From Actinomycetota bacterium (GTDB taxonomy: Bacteria; Actinomycetota; Actinomycetes; Nanopelagicales; Nanopelagicaceae): a stretch of 36,313 bases of DNA. Below are positions 25,558-33,026 of the stretch, in pieces. The translations under genes and the position numbers were made by a program. Under the pieces are notes generated by a model. The model did not search any database. It had not been told where the DNA came from and worked only from the letters and a program-made list of their open reading frames with translations. The stretch lies in NCBI GenBank assembly GCA_010032875.1, contig RGSB01000006.1:1-36313 (forward strand), written 5' to 3'. Each line of letters starts with the position of its first letter. The stretch's first letter is position 1.

Positions 25558-26195
25558 TTTTGCGTAGCTGCAATCTTTTCTGCCCACTCCTTAAATCCAG
25601 AAGATAGCTGTTCAACTTCTTTTATCTCATTTATCTTTGAGCGCTCTCCGCTCTTTGCTAAAAACAAATCCTTAATACTTATTGCATGATCTGGTTTGAA
25701 TATAACTTCAATTGAATCTCCAGCTTGTGCGCTTCCTTCTTGAATAATTCGAAGATAAGTTCCGGGACGTCCCGCTTTTGTGAAATCTTTAATCAACGTT
25801 GATCGTTTCCAAAAACCTGCAAAGACGCGACAAGGGATGCGTGGTTGTGAAACTTCGAGAATGACTGAACCAATTTTCCATTGTTCACCAACGAGAGCAG
25901 CATTGACATCGATACCTTCAGTAGTCAGATTTTCACCAAAGCGTCCAGCAGAAATTTCTTCGCTAATTTCGTTTTCCCACCACTGAGCATCTTCTATGGC
26001 GTACGCATAAACAGCTTGGTCATATCCCCCATGCACGTTTGTATCAATAATTCGATCCCCTGCAACACCGTTGTTTTTGAACTCAATGGGACCACTAACA
26101 CTTCGCTTATCGATTCCTGTGCGTCCTTCACTTCCGGTCCATTCACCTTGATGAACTACGGAAGTGATGTTAATTGAAAGGACGCGTGCGCTCAT
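25554..26195 (-). CDS. MOSC-domain protein (YiiM-like)
   Basis: 213 residues. MOSC motifs: VAGDRIIDTNVHGGYDQAVY, GRFGENLTTEG, and the conserved cysteine in SQPRIPCRVFAGFWKR. MOSC proteins bind molybdenum cofactor sulfur or take part in detoxification of N-hydroxylated compounds (YiiM/YcbX group). No molybdenum-cofactor gene is in the window. A C-terminal helical extension (KINEIKEVEQLSSGFKEWAE) is also present in YiiM. The start overlaps the acetyltransferase stop (ATGA), so the pair is translated together. Confidence 0.9.
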   Translation of the reverse strand: MSARVLSINITSVVHQGEWTGSEGRTGIDKRSVSGPIEFKNNGVAGDRIIDTNVHGGYDQAVYAYAIEDAQWWENEISEEISAGRFGENLTTEGIDVNAALVGEQWKIGSVILEVSQPRIPCRVFAGFWKRSTLIKDFTKAGRPGTYLRIIQEGSAQAGDSIEVIFKPDHAISIKDLFLAKSGERSKINEIKEVEQLSSGFKEWAEKIAATQN

Positions 26196-26662
26196 GAGCC
26201 AAGTTTATCTAAAGCGTCATCGCTCACGCGGAAAACCGTCCACTCATCCATAGCTACTGCACCGTGCGATTTATAAAACTCAATGGAAGGTGTATTCCAA
26301 TCCAAAACCCACCATTGAAAACGACCATATCCACGTTCTAAACAAATTTTTGCCAAGTGCTTGAGTAGCCCAAGCCCAAAACCTCGCCCACGATATTCAG
26401 GTTCGATATAAAGATCCTCAAGATAAATTCCATGAGTGCCTTGCCATGTTGAGTAATTCAAGAACCAAATTGCTATTCCAACGATGCGATTATCAACTTC
26501 TACGACGTGGGCAAACACATGAGGATTTGAATTAAATAATGCACGTGTTAAGTGTGCTTCTGTTGCAACAACTTCTTCAGGCGCTTTTTCATACTCTGCT
26601 AGATCCTTGATGAGGCGCAAAATATCAGCGACGTCACCTGGTTGTGCTTCACGAATTTTCAC
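26192..26662 (-). CDS. GNAT acetyltransferase, diamine (SSAT/thialysine)-like
   Basis: 156 residues from a GTG with AAGGAG 5 bases upstream. The pattern follows spermidine/spermine and thialysine acetyltransferases closely: LIKDLAEYEKAPEEV, LNYSTWQGTHGIYLEDLYIE, the CoA loop RGRGFG, then WWVLDWNTPSIEFYKSHGA and a DEWTVFRV end. These enzymes acetylate polyamines or aminoalkyl amino acids. A link with the PotABCD-like importer is possible but not shown. It follows the FUSC gene by one base, using a ribosome-binding site inside that gene's last codons. Confidence 0.9.
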   Translation of the reverse strand: MKIREAQPGDVADILRLIKDLAEYEKAPEEVVATEAHLTRALFNSNPHVFAHVVEVDNRIVGIAIWFLNYSTWQGTHGIYLEDLYIEPEYRGRGFGLGLLKHLAKICLERGYGRFQWWVLDWNTPSIEFYKSHGAVAMDEWTVFRVSDDALDKLGS

Positions 26663-26663
26663 G

Positions 26664-27857
26664 TTATCTCCTTAAAAATCTACGAATCGCAAACCACAAT
26701 CTTTTTGGCCATTTCAAGGCAAGGGTTACGGGAGATACCTTCATAACCTTCACGTGGGCAGGTTCGCCCGGCGTTCTTACATCACTGAGGGCTGGAGAGC
26801 TTTCATCTAAGGAGTCTGCAATTCTTTCGATATTTGAGACAAGAGAAATATTTCTTACAAATTCATCTTGATCGATACGATCATTTTCTGCAATCAATTC
26901 TTCCGCCAAAGTAGCTGCCGCTAAACGTAATTCTTCAGCGATATTAAGAGCACGTTGTCCAGCGCTCTTTGTTTCAATTGATTCAACCTTAGTTGAGATT
27001 GCATAACTTGTGGCAGAGAGTGCGTTTCCAATTTGTCGATTAGCAAATTGTGTGACGCCACCGGCAACTGCTGAATCGAAGAGAGTTCGAGCGATTGTCC
27101 GAACTTGCACCACAGTGTGCTCCATTGCAACTCCACGCAAATACAGCGCATCGGCTTCATCTGCTTCAGCTAATGGCGACCAACGTGCGTATTTCTTAGC
27201 TTCAAGTGCTTGCGCGCGCACATTTGGAATTTCTTCAATCAAAATTCGCGCACGTAATAACCACTTACCAGCATCATCTTGCGAATACCCGCTTGCTACT
27301 CCTTCAGCCATGTTGCCGAGCAAATCTGCTGTTTTCTTTCCAAGTCGAGTTATTTGATCAATTGTTCTGCCAGCCGGAGTACTTGCATGCGAGAAGTAAG
27401 AGAAAACAATGGCAACTGCTGCGCCGATTAAAGTCGAATACAAACGATGTTCTGCAGTGCTGCTGCTAATTCCCGGACCGATAACTATGAGTGCAGTTAC
27501 TGGAACGTTCACAGAAGCAACTTCACCTAAGTGCAGTCCACGGGCAACCACTGAACACAAAAGCACTGTTGTTGCTACGGCAATCACTCCGAAGTCAAAG
27601 AAATAAACAGTTGTTAGGGCAATACCTGCACCGATTGCCGTACCAAGAATTTGACCTAAACCTTCTCGAACTGATTTATATAACGAGATTCGAATGCTTA
27701 AACTGCAAACAATTGCTGCTACTAATCCTCCACCAGTAAATGCTTGCTCGCCAATTAACCAAGCAGCACCTGCTGCGATGCTTGCAACAACAATCTGGCG
27801 TACCCATATTTTGCGGTTAGTAAAGAGCTCAATAATGCGAGAAAAGAAGCGCTTCAT
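26664..27857 (-). CDS. FUSC/aromatic-acid-exporter-like membrane protein
   Basis: 397 residues. The N-terminal 160 residues carry about five to six membrane segments with an N-terminal GLVAAIVCSLSIRISLYKSVR and GQILGTAIGAGIA, characteristic of the FUSC/ArAE_1 fold. The rest is a long helical cytoplasmic region. Relatives export aromatic acids or are simply of unknown role. Its own -10 (TAGAAT, 27864-27869) six bases before the ATG suggests an independent leaderless start although it lies 24 bases after arsC. Confidence 0.85.
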   Translation of the reverse strand: MKRFFSRIIELFTNRKIWVRQIVVASIAAGAAWLIGEQAFTGGGLVAAIVCSLSIRISLYKSVREGLGQILGTAIGAGIALTTVYFFDFGVIAVATTVLLCSVVARGLHLGEVASVNVPVTALIVIGPGISSSTAEHRLYSTLIGAAVAIVFSYFSHASTPAGRTIDQITRLGKKTADLLGNMAEGVASGYSQDDAGKWLLRARILIEEIPNVRAQALEAKKYARWSPLAEADEADALYLRGVAMEHTVVQVRTIARTLFDSAVAGGVTQFANRQIGNALSATSYAISTKVESIETKSAGQRALNIAEELRLAAATLAEELIAENDRIDQDEFVRNISLVSNIERIADSLDESSPALSDVRTPGEPAHVKVMKVSPVTLALKWPKRLWFAIRRFLRR

Positions 27858-27863
27858 AACGCA

Positions 27864-27869
27864 ATTCTA
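27864..27869 (-). promoter_or_regulatory. -10 element of the FUSC-like gene (leaderless)
   Basis: TAGAAT on the minus strand, six bases before the ATG at 27857, inside the 24-base gap after arsC. It would start a transcript for the FUSC-GNAT-MOSC genes independent of the arsenic genes. Confidence 0.55.
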
Positions 27870-27881
27870 TTCTGAAGCTAA

Positions 27882-28289
27882 TTATTGAGAGAGAAGTTCA
27901 GATAAGAGTTGCTCTACCCGTTTTTTGATTTCATCCCTGATTACGCGTACAGATTCGATTCCTTGACCTGCGGGATCATCTAAGACCCAATCTTCGTAGC
28001 GTTTTCCAGGATAGAACGGGCATGCATCTCCACAGCCCATCGTGATGACTGCATCAGATTCTTGCACCGCTTCAGGGGTTAAAACTTTTGGCGAGTTATT
28101 GGAAATATCAATTCCAACTTCTTGCATAGCTTGTACGGCGATTGGATTAATTGAATCTTTTGGAGCCGATCCCGCAGATAAAACTTGTACACGGCCAGCA
28201 CCGAGTGCATTCATAAATCCCGCTGCCATTTGCGAACGCCCAGCGTTGTGGACGCACACAAATAGAACAGTTGGTTTAGGCGAAGACAT
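27882..28289 (-). CDS. arsC: Arsenate reductase, low-molecular-weight phosphatase type
   Basis: 135 residues. P-loop C12-VHNAGR-S with C12 as nucleophile; further cysteines C86 and C90 in MGCGDACPFYPG, and the catalytic Asp in VLDDPAG. This is the thioredoxin/mycothiol-linked ArsC class that reduces arsenate to arsenite in the cytoplasm. In actinobacteria mycothiol is the usual partner, but the sequence does not prove which one is used. The start overlaps the aquaporin 3' end by 14 bases, so the two are one unit. Confidence 0.92.
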   Translation of the reverse strand: MSSPKPTVLFVCVHNAGRSQMAAGFMNALGAGRVQVLSAGSAPKDSINPIAVQAMQEVGIDISNNSPKVLTPEAVQESDAVITMGCGDACPFYPGKRYEDWVLDDPAGQGIESVRVIRDEIKKRVEQLLSELLSQ

Positions 28290-28947
28290 CTTCTTCCTTC
28301 TTTTCTGCAGTCAATAGGGCGGTTAATAACACCCCAAGTGCAGCACCAATAACTTGCGCCAAAATGAACAAAGGCACAGATTTTAGTGAAATTCCGGAAA
28401 AAGTATCACTCCATGAACGAGCAAAAGTTATTGCTGGATTTGCAAATGAAGTTGACGATGTGAAGAAATATGCAGTTCCAATCCAAGCAGCAAGGACCCC
28501 TGCCGTCATGTGTCCTCGATTTTGATGGCGAAGTAAATGAATTATTAAAATAAGTCCTGCCGTCGCCACAACTTCTGCTAAAAATAAATAGTTTCCTGAT
28601 CGACCATAAGTTGAAGGATCTATAGCCTTTCGATTAAACATTAAATTGGCTATGAATACGCCGATTGTGCCACCAACGATTTGAACAAGTACATAGTAAA
28701 TTGCCAACTGAACCGACATTCTTTTCTGGAAAAGATCCGCAAGAGTAACAACAGGATTGAAGTGACCACCGCTAATAGGACCAAAAAGTGTAATGATTAA
28801 GAAGAGCATGAATACCGTGGCGCTCATATTTATAAAGAGCTGGATTGCAATATCGCGAGTCAGAATCGAACCCATAATTCCAGATCCAATAATGCTTGCT
28901 CCTAAGAATAAGGAGCCTAAAAATTCAGCCGATAGCCTCTTGATCAT
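28276..28947 (-). CDS. Aquaporin-family channel, likely arsenite exit (AqpS-like)
   Basis: 223 residues from the ATG at 28947, chosen because AAGGAT lies 7 bases upstream and it starts 4 bases after the preceding stop; a longer frame from 28995 would overlap that gene. Six membrane helices and two half-helices: the first NPA is NPV (64-66, GGHFNPVVT) and the second is NPA (170-172, SFANPAITFAR). Aquaglyceroporins located beside arsC (AqpS of Sinorhizobium is the precedent) let arsenite leave down its gradient. The overlap with arsC supports that role here. General glycerol or water transport cannot be excluded. Confidence 0.9.
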   Translation of the reverse strand: MIKRLSAEFLGSLFLGASIIGSGIMGSILTRDIAIQLFINMSATVFMLFLIITLFGPISGGHFNPVVTLADLFQKRMSVQLAIYYVLVQIVGGTIGVFIANLMFNRKAIDPSTYGRSGNYLFLAEVVATAGLILIIHLLRHQNRGHMTAGVLAAWIGTAYFFTSSTSFANPAITFARSWSDTFSGISLKSVPLFILAQVIGAALGVLLTALLTAEKKEEDVFA

Positions 28948-28951
28948 TTGT

Positions 28952-29428
28952 TTATCCTTCGCAGATGGACTTGAGTTGCACCAATGTTTTGGCAACTGCT
29001 CTCTGGGTAAAAGGGTACGCCTTGCGAAGTGATAACCATGCCTTTGAGATTAATGGCGCGCGGGATGCATCAAAGGTTTCTGTAACTTGGGTCATTTGAG
29101 GACTCAAGTTCACTAATTCGTAACGCCAAATCCATCTTCCGACATGTCGCCATCCAATGAGTGAATTTTCTTTGTACTCGACCACAGTGTTAAGAATTCG
29201 ATAATCTACTCCAAGATGCATTTTCATTCCGAATTTTGAACCTAAGATCAATTTATCCGGGCCACTAATATTTTCTTGAATAGTTGACGAACCATCAATC
29301 TCTTTATGTCGATTCGGATTTGCAAGAATCGCAAAGATTTTTTCAGCCGAAGCATTAATTACTATTCGCGCAGATTTAATCTGCTCATTTCCCGTATTCA
29401 GGATTTCAGATCGAATTGGCTCGCTCAT
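28952..29428 (-). CDS. SRPBCC-family protein (polyketide cyclase/START-like)
   Basis: 158 residues. The fold signature is an early strand with ARIVINASAEKIFAILANPNRH, several long strands (SKFGMKMHLGVDYRILNTV, IGWRHVGRWIWRYELVNL) and a long C-terminal helix. These proteins bind small hydrophobic ligands in a cavity. Actinobacteria have many and roles are mostly unknown. The start abuts the stop of the small membrane protein gene, and the stop is 4 bases before the aquaporin ATG, so all form one leftward unit. Confidence 0.8.
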   Translation of the reverse strand: MSEPIRSEILNTGNEQIKSARIVINASAEKIFAILANPNRHKEIDGSSTIQENISGPDKLILGSKFGMKMHLGVDYRILNTVVEYKENSLIGWRHVGRWIWRYELVNLSPQMTQVTETFDASRAPLISKAWLSLRKAYPFTQRAVAKTLVQLKSICEG

Positions 29429-29818
29429 TTATTTTCTCAAAAGAGCTGATAAATAGGCCAGGCTAAATAAGAATCCAACTGCAGCGTATGCAATTGTGAA
29501 CCAACTAAATTCTGCTGGAATCAACAAAGTAAGAGCACCTAAGGCAGCAGCCGAAACAACCATCACTCGAGAAGAGAAAATGACGCTAGTTTCACTTCCG
29601 AATCTGGCGACAGAGAGCATGTTTCCTGTTAAGGCAATCAGAGTTATTGCAATCATGCGCATTGACCATTGAAGTGTTTCTGTTGTTTCTAAGTTCAGTA
29701 ATTCTAAAAAAGTTTTTGGATCAACGAGAAGAAATATTGCGCTGAGCCCAAAGATAGTTGAACCTAATTTCAAAATAGTACGAAGGCGTTTGATTGTCAG
29801 GGCTGACGTGAAAGACAT
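29429..29818 (-). CDS. Small hypothetical membrane protein (four helices)
   Basis: 129 residues with four hydrophobic segments (about 17-33, 50-66, 83-101, 105-125) and a basic N-terminus. I do not recognise a family. TAGGCT six bases before the ATG fits a leaderless start. It is first in the unit with the SRPBCC protein, aquaporin and ArsC. A large imperfect dyad separates it from UppP upstream. Confidence 0.7.
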   Translation of the reverse strand: MSFTSALTIKRLRTILKLGSTIFGLSAIFLLVDPKTFLELLNLETTETLQWSMRMIAITLIALTGNMLSVARFGSETSVIFSSRVMVVSAAALGALTLLIPAEFSWFTIAYAAVGFLFSLAYLSALLRK

Positions 29819-29824
29819 GGGAAG

Positions 29825-29878
29825 AGCCTAAACCCACCAAAAAGAGTTACCAATAGTTGGTGAGAGTTTTTTGTGGGT
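29825..29878. promoter_or_regulatory. Leaderless -10 plus large imperfect dyad after uppP
   Basis: Minus-strand TAGGCT (29825-29830) is six bases before the ATG at 29818. Next to it, arms 29832-29853 and 29857-29878 form an imperfect 22-base inverted repeat (16 of 22 positions match) around TAG, starting two bases after the uppP stop. Read leftwards the inner ACCAA-CTA-TTGGT stem precedes a T-run, so it may end uppP transcription; the outer arms (ACCCAC/GTGGGT) add a second pairing and might be an operator. Confidence 0.45.
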
Positions 29879-29880
29879 AA

Positions 29881-30702
29881 TTACGGCTGAACTACGCCTG
29901 CTGCAAGCAATCCAAGCACTGTGGTTCCAAGAATGACGCGGTAGATGATGAAAGGGGCAAAGCTCTTAGTCGTCACGAATTTGAGTAGCCATGAAATTAC
30001 TAAGTACCCAACAACAAAAGCTATTGCAGTTGCAACAAAGGTTTCACCCAAGGAGTAAACAGCTACTTGATCTTCAGATAGTGCGCTCTTGAGTTGGTAA
30101 AGCCCACTTCCAAATACCGCAGGAAGTGCAAGTAAGAATGAATATCGCAAAGCTGCTTCTCGAGAATAACCAAGTGCACGTCCCATCGCAATTGTTGCTC
30201 CAGAACGAGATACACCTGGAATGAGTGCTAAAGATTGTGCGAGTCCATAAAGAATTCCGTGCTTCACGGTGAGCTGAGAAAGTTCCTTTGTTCTAGGAGC
30301 AAATCTATCTGCAGCGCCGAGTATTAAACCAAAAACAACCATCATCGTTGCGATGATCCAAAGTGAGCGCAATTCATTTGTAATGAAATCTTGAGCGAGA
30401 TAACCAATCACAACTATTGGCAATGAACCGATAATGATTAACCAACCCATTCGAGAATCTTGGTTTCTGGCGTTCCTATTAGTTAGGGATGATAGCCAAG
30501 CCGAAATGATTCGCACGATGTCTTTTCTAAAATAGATTAATACAGCAAGTTCTGTTCCAATTTGCGTAATTGCAGTAAACATTGCCCCTGGATCGATTGC
30601 ATTTGGAAATATTTCTCCTGCAAGTCGAATATGAGCACTCGAAGAAATAGGGATGAATTCGGTAAGTCCTTGGATGATGCCGAGAATTATTGCTTCGAAC
30701 AT
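29881..30702 (-). CDS. uppP: Undecaprenyl-diphosphatase
   Basis: 273 residues, full length. Membrane enzyme that recycles undecaprenyl diphosphate for cell-wall synthesis. Motif 1 GLTEFIPISSSAH with Glu15 and the Ser run; a second loop TAITQIGTELAV; motif 2 IPGVSRSGAT with Arg166. About eight membrane segments. A GAGG ribosome site lies about 8 bases before the ATG. It is 50 bases downstream of the small helix-hairpin-helix gene. Confidence 0.96.
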   Translation of the reverse strand: MFEAIILGIIQGLTEFIPISSSAHIRLAGEIFPNAIDPGAMFTAITQIGTELAVLIYFRKDIVRIISAWLSSLTNRNARNQDSRMGWLIIIGSLPIVVIGYLAQDFITNELRSLWIIATMMVVFGLILGAADRFAPRTKELSQLTVKHGILYGLAQSLALIPGVSRSGATIAMGRALGYSREAALRYSFLLALPAVFGSGLYQLKSALSEDQVAVYSLGETFVATAIAFVVGYLVISWLLKFVTTKSFAPFIIYRVILGTTVLGLLAAGVVQP

Positions 30703-30751
30703 CTGATCCGCCTCATCCGTAACTAAGTGAGTCTAAATAATAGCGCTGACT

Positions 30752-30973
30752 TCAGTTTCTAAAGGTGATTTTCTTTCCATGCATCACAACTTTTAATCGT
30801 GCAATTGCACTTTTACCCATGCCATGAAGATTGGTGAGATCTTCCAAAGAAATTTTACGTAGGTCGGAAACTTTATAGAGTTTGGCACCAACTAATGCTC
30901 GGCGAGCAGGAGCTGCCAAACCGATAGCACGCCACTCTTCATCTAGTTCTTCTTCCTTAGAAATCTTGGCCAT
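30752..30973 (-). CDS. Small helix-hairpin-helix protein (RNA polymerase alpha CTD-like)
   Basis: 73 residues from the ATG at 30973. This start is chosen because TACAAT lies five bases upstream and a longer frame (from 31015) would overlap the divergent AlkD gene. The core IGLAAPARRALVGAKLYKVSDLRKISLEDL followed by LHGMGKSAIARLK is a pair of hairpins ending in the GMG turn, as in the alpha-CTD and related DNA-binding (HhH) modules. Small stand-alone proteins of this kind are common; their role is not established. Confidence 0.75.
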   Translation of the reverse strand: MAKISKEEELDEEWRAIGLAAPARRALVGAKLYKVSDLRKISLEDLTNLHGMGKSAIARLKVVMHGKKITFRN

Positions 30974-30978
30974 GCTTA

Positions 30979-30994
30979 ATTGTAAAAGTAAGAT
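30979..30994. promoter_or_regulatory. Divergent leaderless -10 elements (HhH / AlkD)
   Basis: Minus-strand TACAAT (30979-30984), five bases before the ATG at 30973; plus-strand TAAGAT (30989-30994), six bases before the ATG at 31001. The two genes are separated by only 27 bases and neither has a Shine-Dalgarno, so both are predicted leaderless with overlapping promoter regions. Confidence 0.6.
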
Positions 30995-31000
30995 TGGTGT

Positions 31001-31720
31001 ATGAGCGCCAAGCAAGTACTAAATGAAATTCACGTCCTGGCTAATCGAAGTAGGGCTCATGATCTCCAGAAATTTTTCCAAACTGCGCCTGGTCAATACG
31101 GCGAAGGCGATGTTTTTCTAGGGCTAACAGTTCCGCAGGTGCGCACAGTTGCCAAAAAATATAAGGATCTGACTTTAAAACAGGTTGAAATTCTAATTTG
31201 TTCTGAATTTCACGAAGCACGACTCTGCGGACTCATTATTTTAACTCTGCAGTTTAAATCGAAAAAAACTCGTACTGAACAGAAGCAAATATTTGATTCA
31301 TATATGCAGGCAGTAATCACTGGCTATGTAAACAACTGGGACCTGGTGGATGTAACTGCTCCAATCATTGGAGCTTATTTAATTGATACTAAAGATCCGT
31401 ATGTTCTTCTGCACAAATTGGCAAAGAATCAATCTTTGTGGCAACGGAGAGTTGCGATGGTATTTACCTTCGCATTTATTCGATCTGGTGACATCGAGCC
31501 AACCTTTGAAATAGCTGAAAAATTGCTTCATGATAAACATGATTTGATTCATAAAGCAGTCGGTTGGGCACTTCGTGAAGCAGGCAAACTTAATGGAATA
31601 GCTCTTCGTAATTTTCTATCAGCACACTCTCATGAAATGCCACGCACGATGTTACGGTATTCAATTGAAAAATTCACTGAACGAGAACGCAAAAAATGGT
31701 TAATTGAAAGTAGACGTTAA
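31001..31720 (+). CDS. DNA alkylation repair protein (AlkD-like HEAT-repeat glycosylase)
   Basis: 239 residues, normal AlkD length. Helical repeats; motifs GLTVPQVRTVAKKYKDL, NNWDLVDVTAPIIGAYL (catalytic Asp/Trp region), LWQRRVAMVFTFAFIR, and HDLIHKAVGWALREAGK. AlkD removes N3- and N7-alkylated purines without base flipping. Its stop overlaps the stop of the converging YCII gene in a shared TTAA. Confidence 0.93.
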   Translation: MSAKQVLNEIHVLANRSRAHDLQKFFQTAPGQYGEGDVFLGLTVPQVRTVAKKYKDLTLKQVEILICSEFHEARLCGLIILTLQFKSKKTRTEQKQIFDSYMQAVITGYVNNWDLVDVTAPIIGAYLIDTKDPYVLLHKLAKNQSLWQRRVAMVFTFAFIRSGDIEPTFEIAEKLLHDKHDLIHKAVGWALREAGKLNGIALRNFLSAHSHEMPRTMLRYSIEKFTERERKKWLIESRR

Positions 31721-32043
31721 CTAAAGAACTCACGTAGTTCGACTTTGCGATTGCAAGCTTTTGAACCGTCAAACGCTAAGGAAAGTGCAATATCTTTGCT
31801 CGGAACATCAATAATCCAAAATCCACTGAAATTTTCTTCAGCAGCAAAGAGCGGTGCATTTGTTGAAATATTTGCACCACCTCGGTTATCAATCACGATT
31901 GCACCTTTAGGGTCAGTTAATCCCCCCGCAAATACAAAATATCCGCTAGCGCGCAAACCTTCGTTGAATGCATCAATTGCAATCATTTCTTCCGGAGTTC
32001 CTGAACCTGAGAGATTATCAATTACCGAAATCAAGAATTTCAT
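31717..32043 (-). CDS. YCII-related protein
   Basis: 108 residues with a ferredoxin-like beta-alpha pattern: MKFLISVIDN..., FNEGLRASGYFVFAGGLTDP and FSGFWIIDVPSKDIALSLA, ending VELREFF. This matches the YCII family (DGPF-type), often fused or linked with extracytoplasmic sigma factors in actinobacteria; here it stands alone. The usual Asp-His catalytic-like pair is not clear. TAAGAT six bases before the ATG fits a leaderless start. The precise function is unknown. Confidence 0.8.
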   Translation of the reverse strand: MKFLISVIDNLSGSGTPEEMIAIDAFNEGLRASGYFVFAGGLTDPKGAIVIDNRGGANISTNAPLFAAEENFSGFWIIDVPSKDIALSLAFDGSKACNRKVELREFFS

Positions 32044-32049
32044 TACTCA

Positions 32050-32074
32050 ATCTTAAAGGTTATATATGTAAAAT
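32050..32074. promoter_or_regulatory. Divergent leaderless -10 elements (YCII / DUF1761)
   Basis: Minus-strand TAAGAT (32050-32055), six bases before the YCII ATG; plus-strand TAAAAT (32069-32074), six bases before the ATG at 32081. The latter decides the DUF1761 start: the upstream ATG at 32075 directly touches the -10 box and could not be on a transcript starting at normal distance. Confidence 0.6.
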
Positions 32075-32080
32075 ATGCTT

Positions 32081-32509
32081 ATGACATTTACAGGATTGAA
32101 TTTAACTGGGGTAATTATCGCCTTCATTTTCTCATTTATCAGTGGAGCAATCTGGTTTGGGCCAAAAACTTTTTATCCTATTTGGATGAGAGCTCGTGGC
32201 AACGCAACTGGTCAACTTACTTCTAGCCAAAATAAACCTGCGCTTCTATTTGGCGGAACGATCCTTGGTGTTTTGATACAAACTCTCACAGTTGCATTAG
32301 TTGTAACTTCGCTTGGGCATATGAATCCAAACTTTGGCGTATCGGATGGAGCACTCGTTGGATTCGCACTGGGGGTTGGCATTGCGATGTTTGCATCGCT
32401 ATCTCACAGGCTATTTGGTGGAGAAAATTTGAAAGTATGGATTATCGAAACAGCCAATGACGCGATCAATCTAAGTATTGCTGGCGCGATAATCGCTTAC
32501 TTCAATTAA
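32081..32509 (+). CDS. DUF1761-family membrane protein
   Basis: 142 residues from the ATG at 32081, placed by the -10 element. Four membrane segments; the conserved first segment FIFSFISGAIWFGPKTFYPIWM (IG-W-F) and the C-terminal IIETANDAINLSIAGAIIA match DUF1761. No function is established for the family. Its stop overlaps that of the converging NTF2-like gene in TTAA. Confidence 0.82.
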   Translation: MTFTGLNLTGVIIAFIFSFISGAIWFGPKTFYPIWMRARGNATGQLTSSQNKPALLFGGTILGVLIQTLTVALVVTSLGHMNPNFGVSDGALVGFALGVGIAMFASLSHRLFGGENLKVWIIETANDAINLSIAGAIIAYFN

Positions 32510-32904
32510 TCGACTGAGTCGCCGACTCTTTCCCACATTTTTGCCAAAATCATCCAACGTCCGTCAATAAAGACGATATTTAGATAGTCCTGCATTACCC
32601 CACCAAACATTTCTAATTGCACGCGAACACAAGCAAGTGTTGGGGAAATCTGATCGAACATTAAGACTTTGTCGCGGCGAGTATTGCCTGTGTCAAAAGG
32701 TGACTTACGATTCGCAACGACTTCGCGATAGACCGCGTATGGACGTAATGAAATTTCACCCGTTTGCGCGGAGTAAAGTGCACAATCTTTGTGAAAAACA
32801 GTATCGAACAGATTCATATCTTGGTGGTGCATGACTTCGAAGTAATCTTCGAGCATCTTCTTAATTGCAGGGTCTGAAATATTTGTATTTGTGTAATCGG
32901 TCAT
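32506..32904 (-). CDS. NTF2/SnoaL-like small protein
   Basis: 132 residues. An opening helix pair (AIKKMLEDYFEVMHHQDMNL), FHKDCALYSAQTGEISLRPY, then beta strands and a final DYLNIVFIDGRWMILAKMWE, typical of the cone-shaped NTF2-like fold that covers hydrolases, isomerases and binding proteins. No catalytic residues can be singled out. TAACTT six bases before the ATG suggests a leaderless start. Confidence 0.8.
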   Translation of the reverse strand: MTDYTNTNISDPAIKKMLEDYFEVMHHQDMNLFDTVFHKDCALYSAQTGEISLRPYAVYREVVANRKSPFDTGNTRRDKVLMFDQISPTLACVRVQLEMFGGVMQDYLNIVFIDGRWMILAKMWERVGDSVD

Positions 32905-32910
32905 TGAGAT

Positions 32911-32916
32911 AAGTTA
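32911..32916 (-). promoter_or_regulatory. -10 element of the NTF2-like gene (leaderless)
   Basis: TAACTT on the minus strand, six bases before the ATG at 32904. No -35 is obvious. Beyond the gene start, bases 32917-33026 hold no recognisable gene or strong structure. Confidence 0.45.
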
Positions 32917-33026
32917 GCAGCAGGCTAGATCTTTAGGAACCTATTTCTGAAGACTTTCTTTGATTGTGCTGTGCCAAACTCTCATAATTGAGTTCATATT
33001 CGAGAGTCCTGCACGCATGTTGACCG

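Noticed and set aside
28948-28995. Longer aquaporin start at 28995
   Set aside because: It would overlap the SRPBCC gene by 44 bases; the ATG at 28947 has a proper ribosome site and starts at the expected first helix.
30974-31015. Longer start for the helix-hairpin-helix protein
   Set aside because: It would overlap the divergent AlkD start; the -10 box at 30979-30984 fixes the shorter start.
32917-33026. Possible small gene or structured RNA between the NTF2-like gene and terC
   Set aside because: Only a weak ACTCTC/GAGAGT pairing is seen; no frame, ribosome site or terminator supports a feature.
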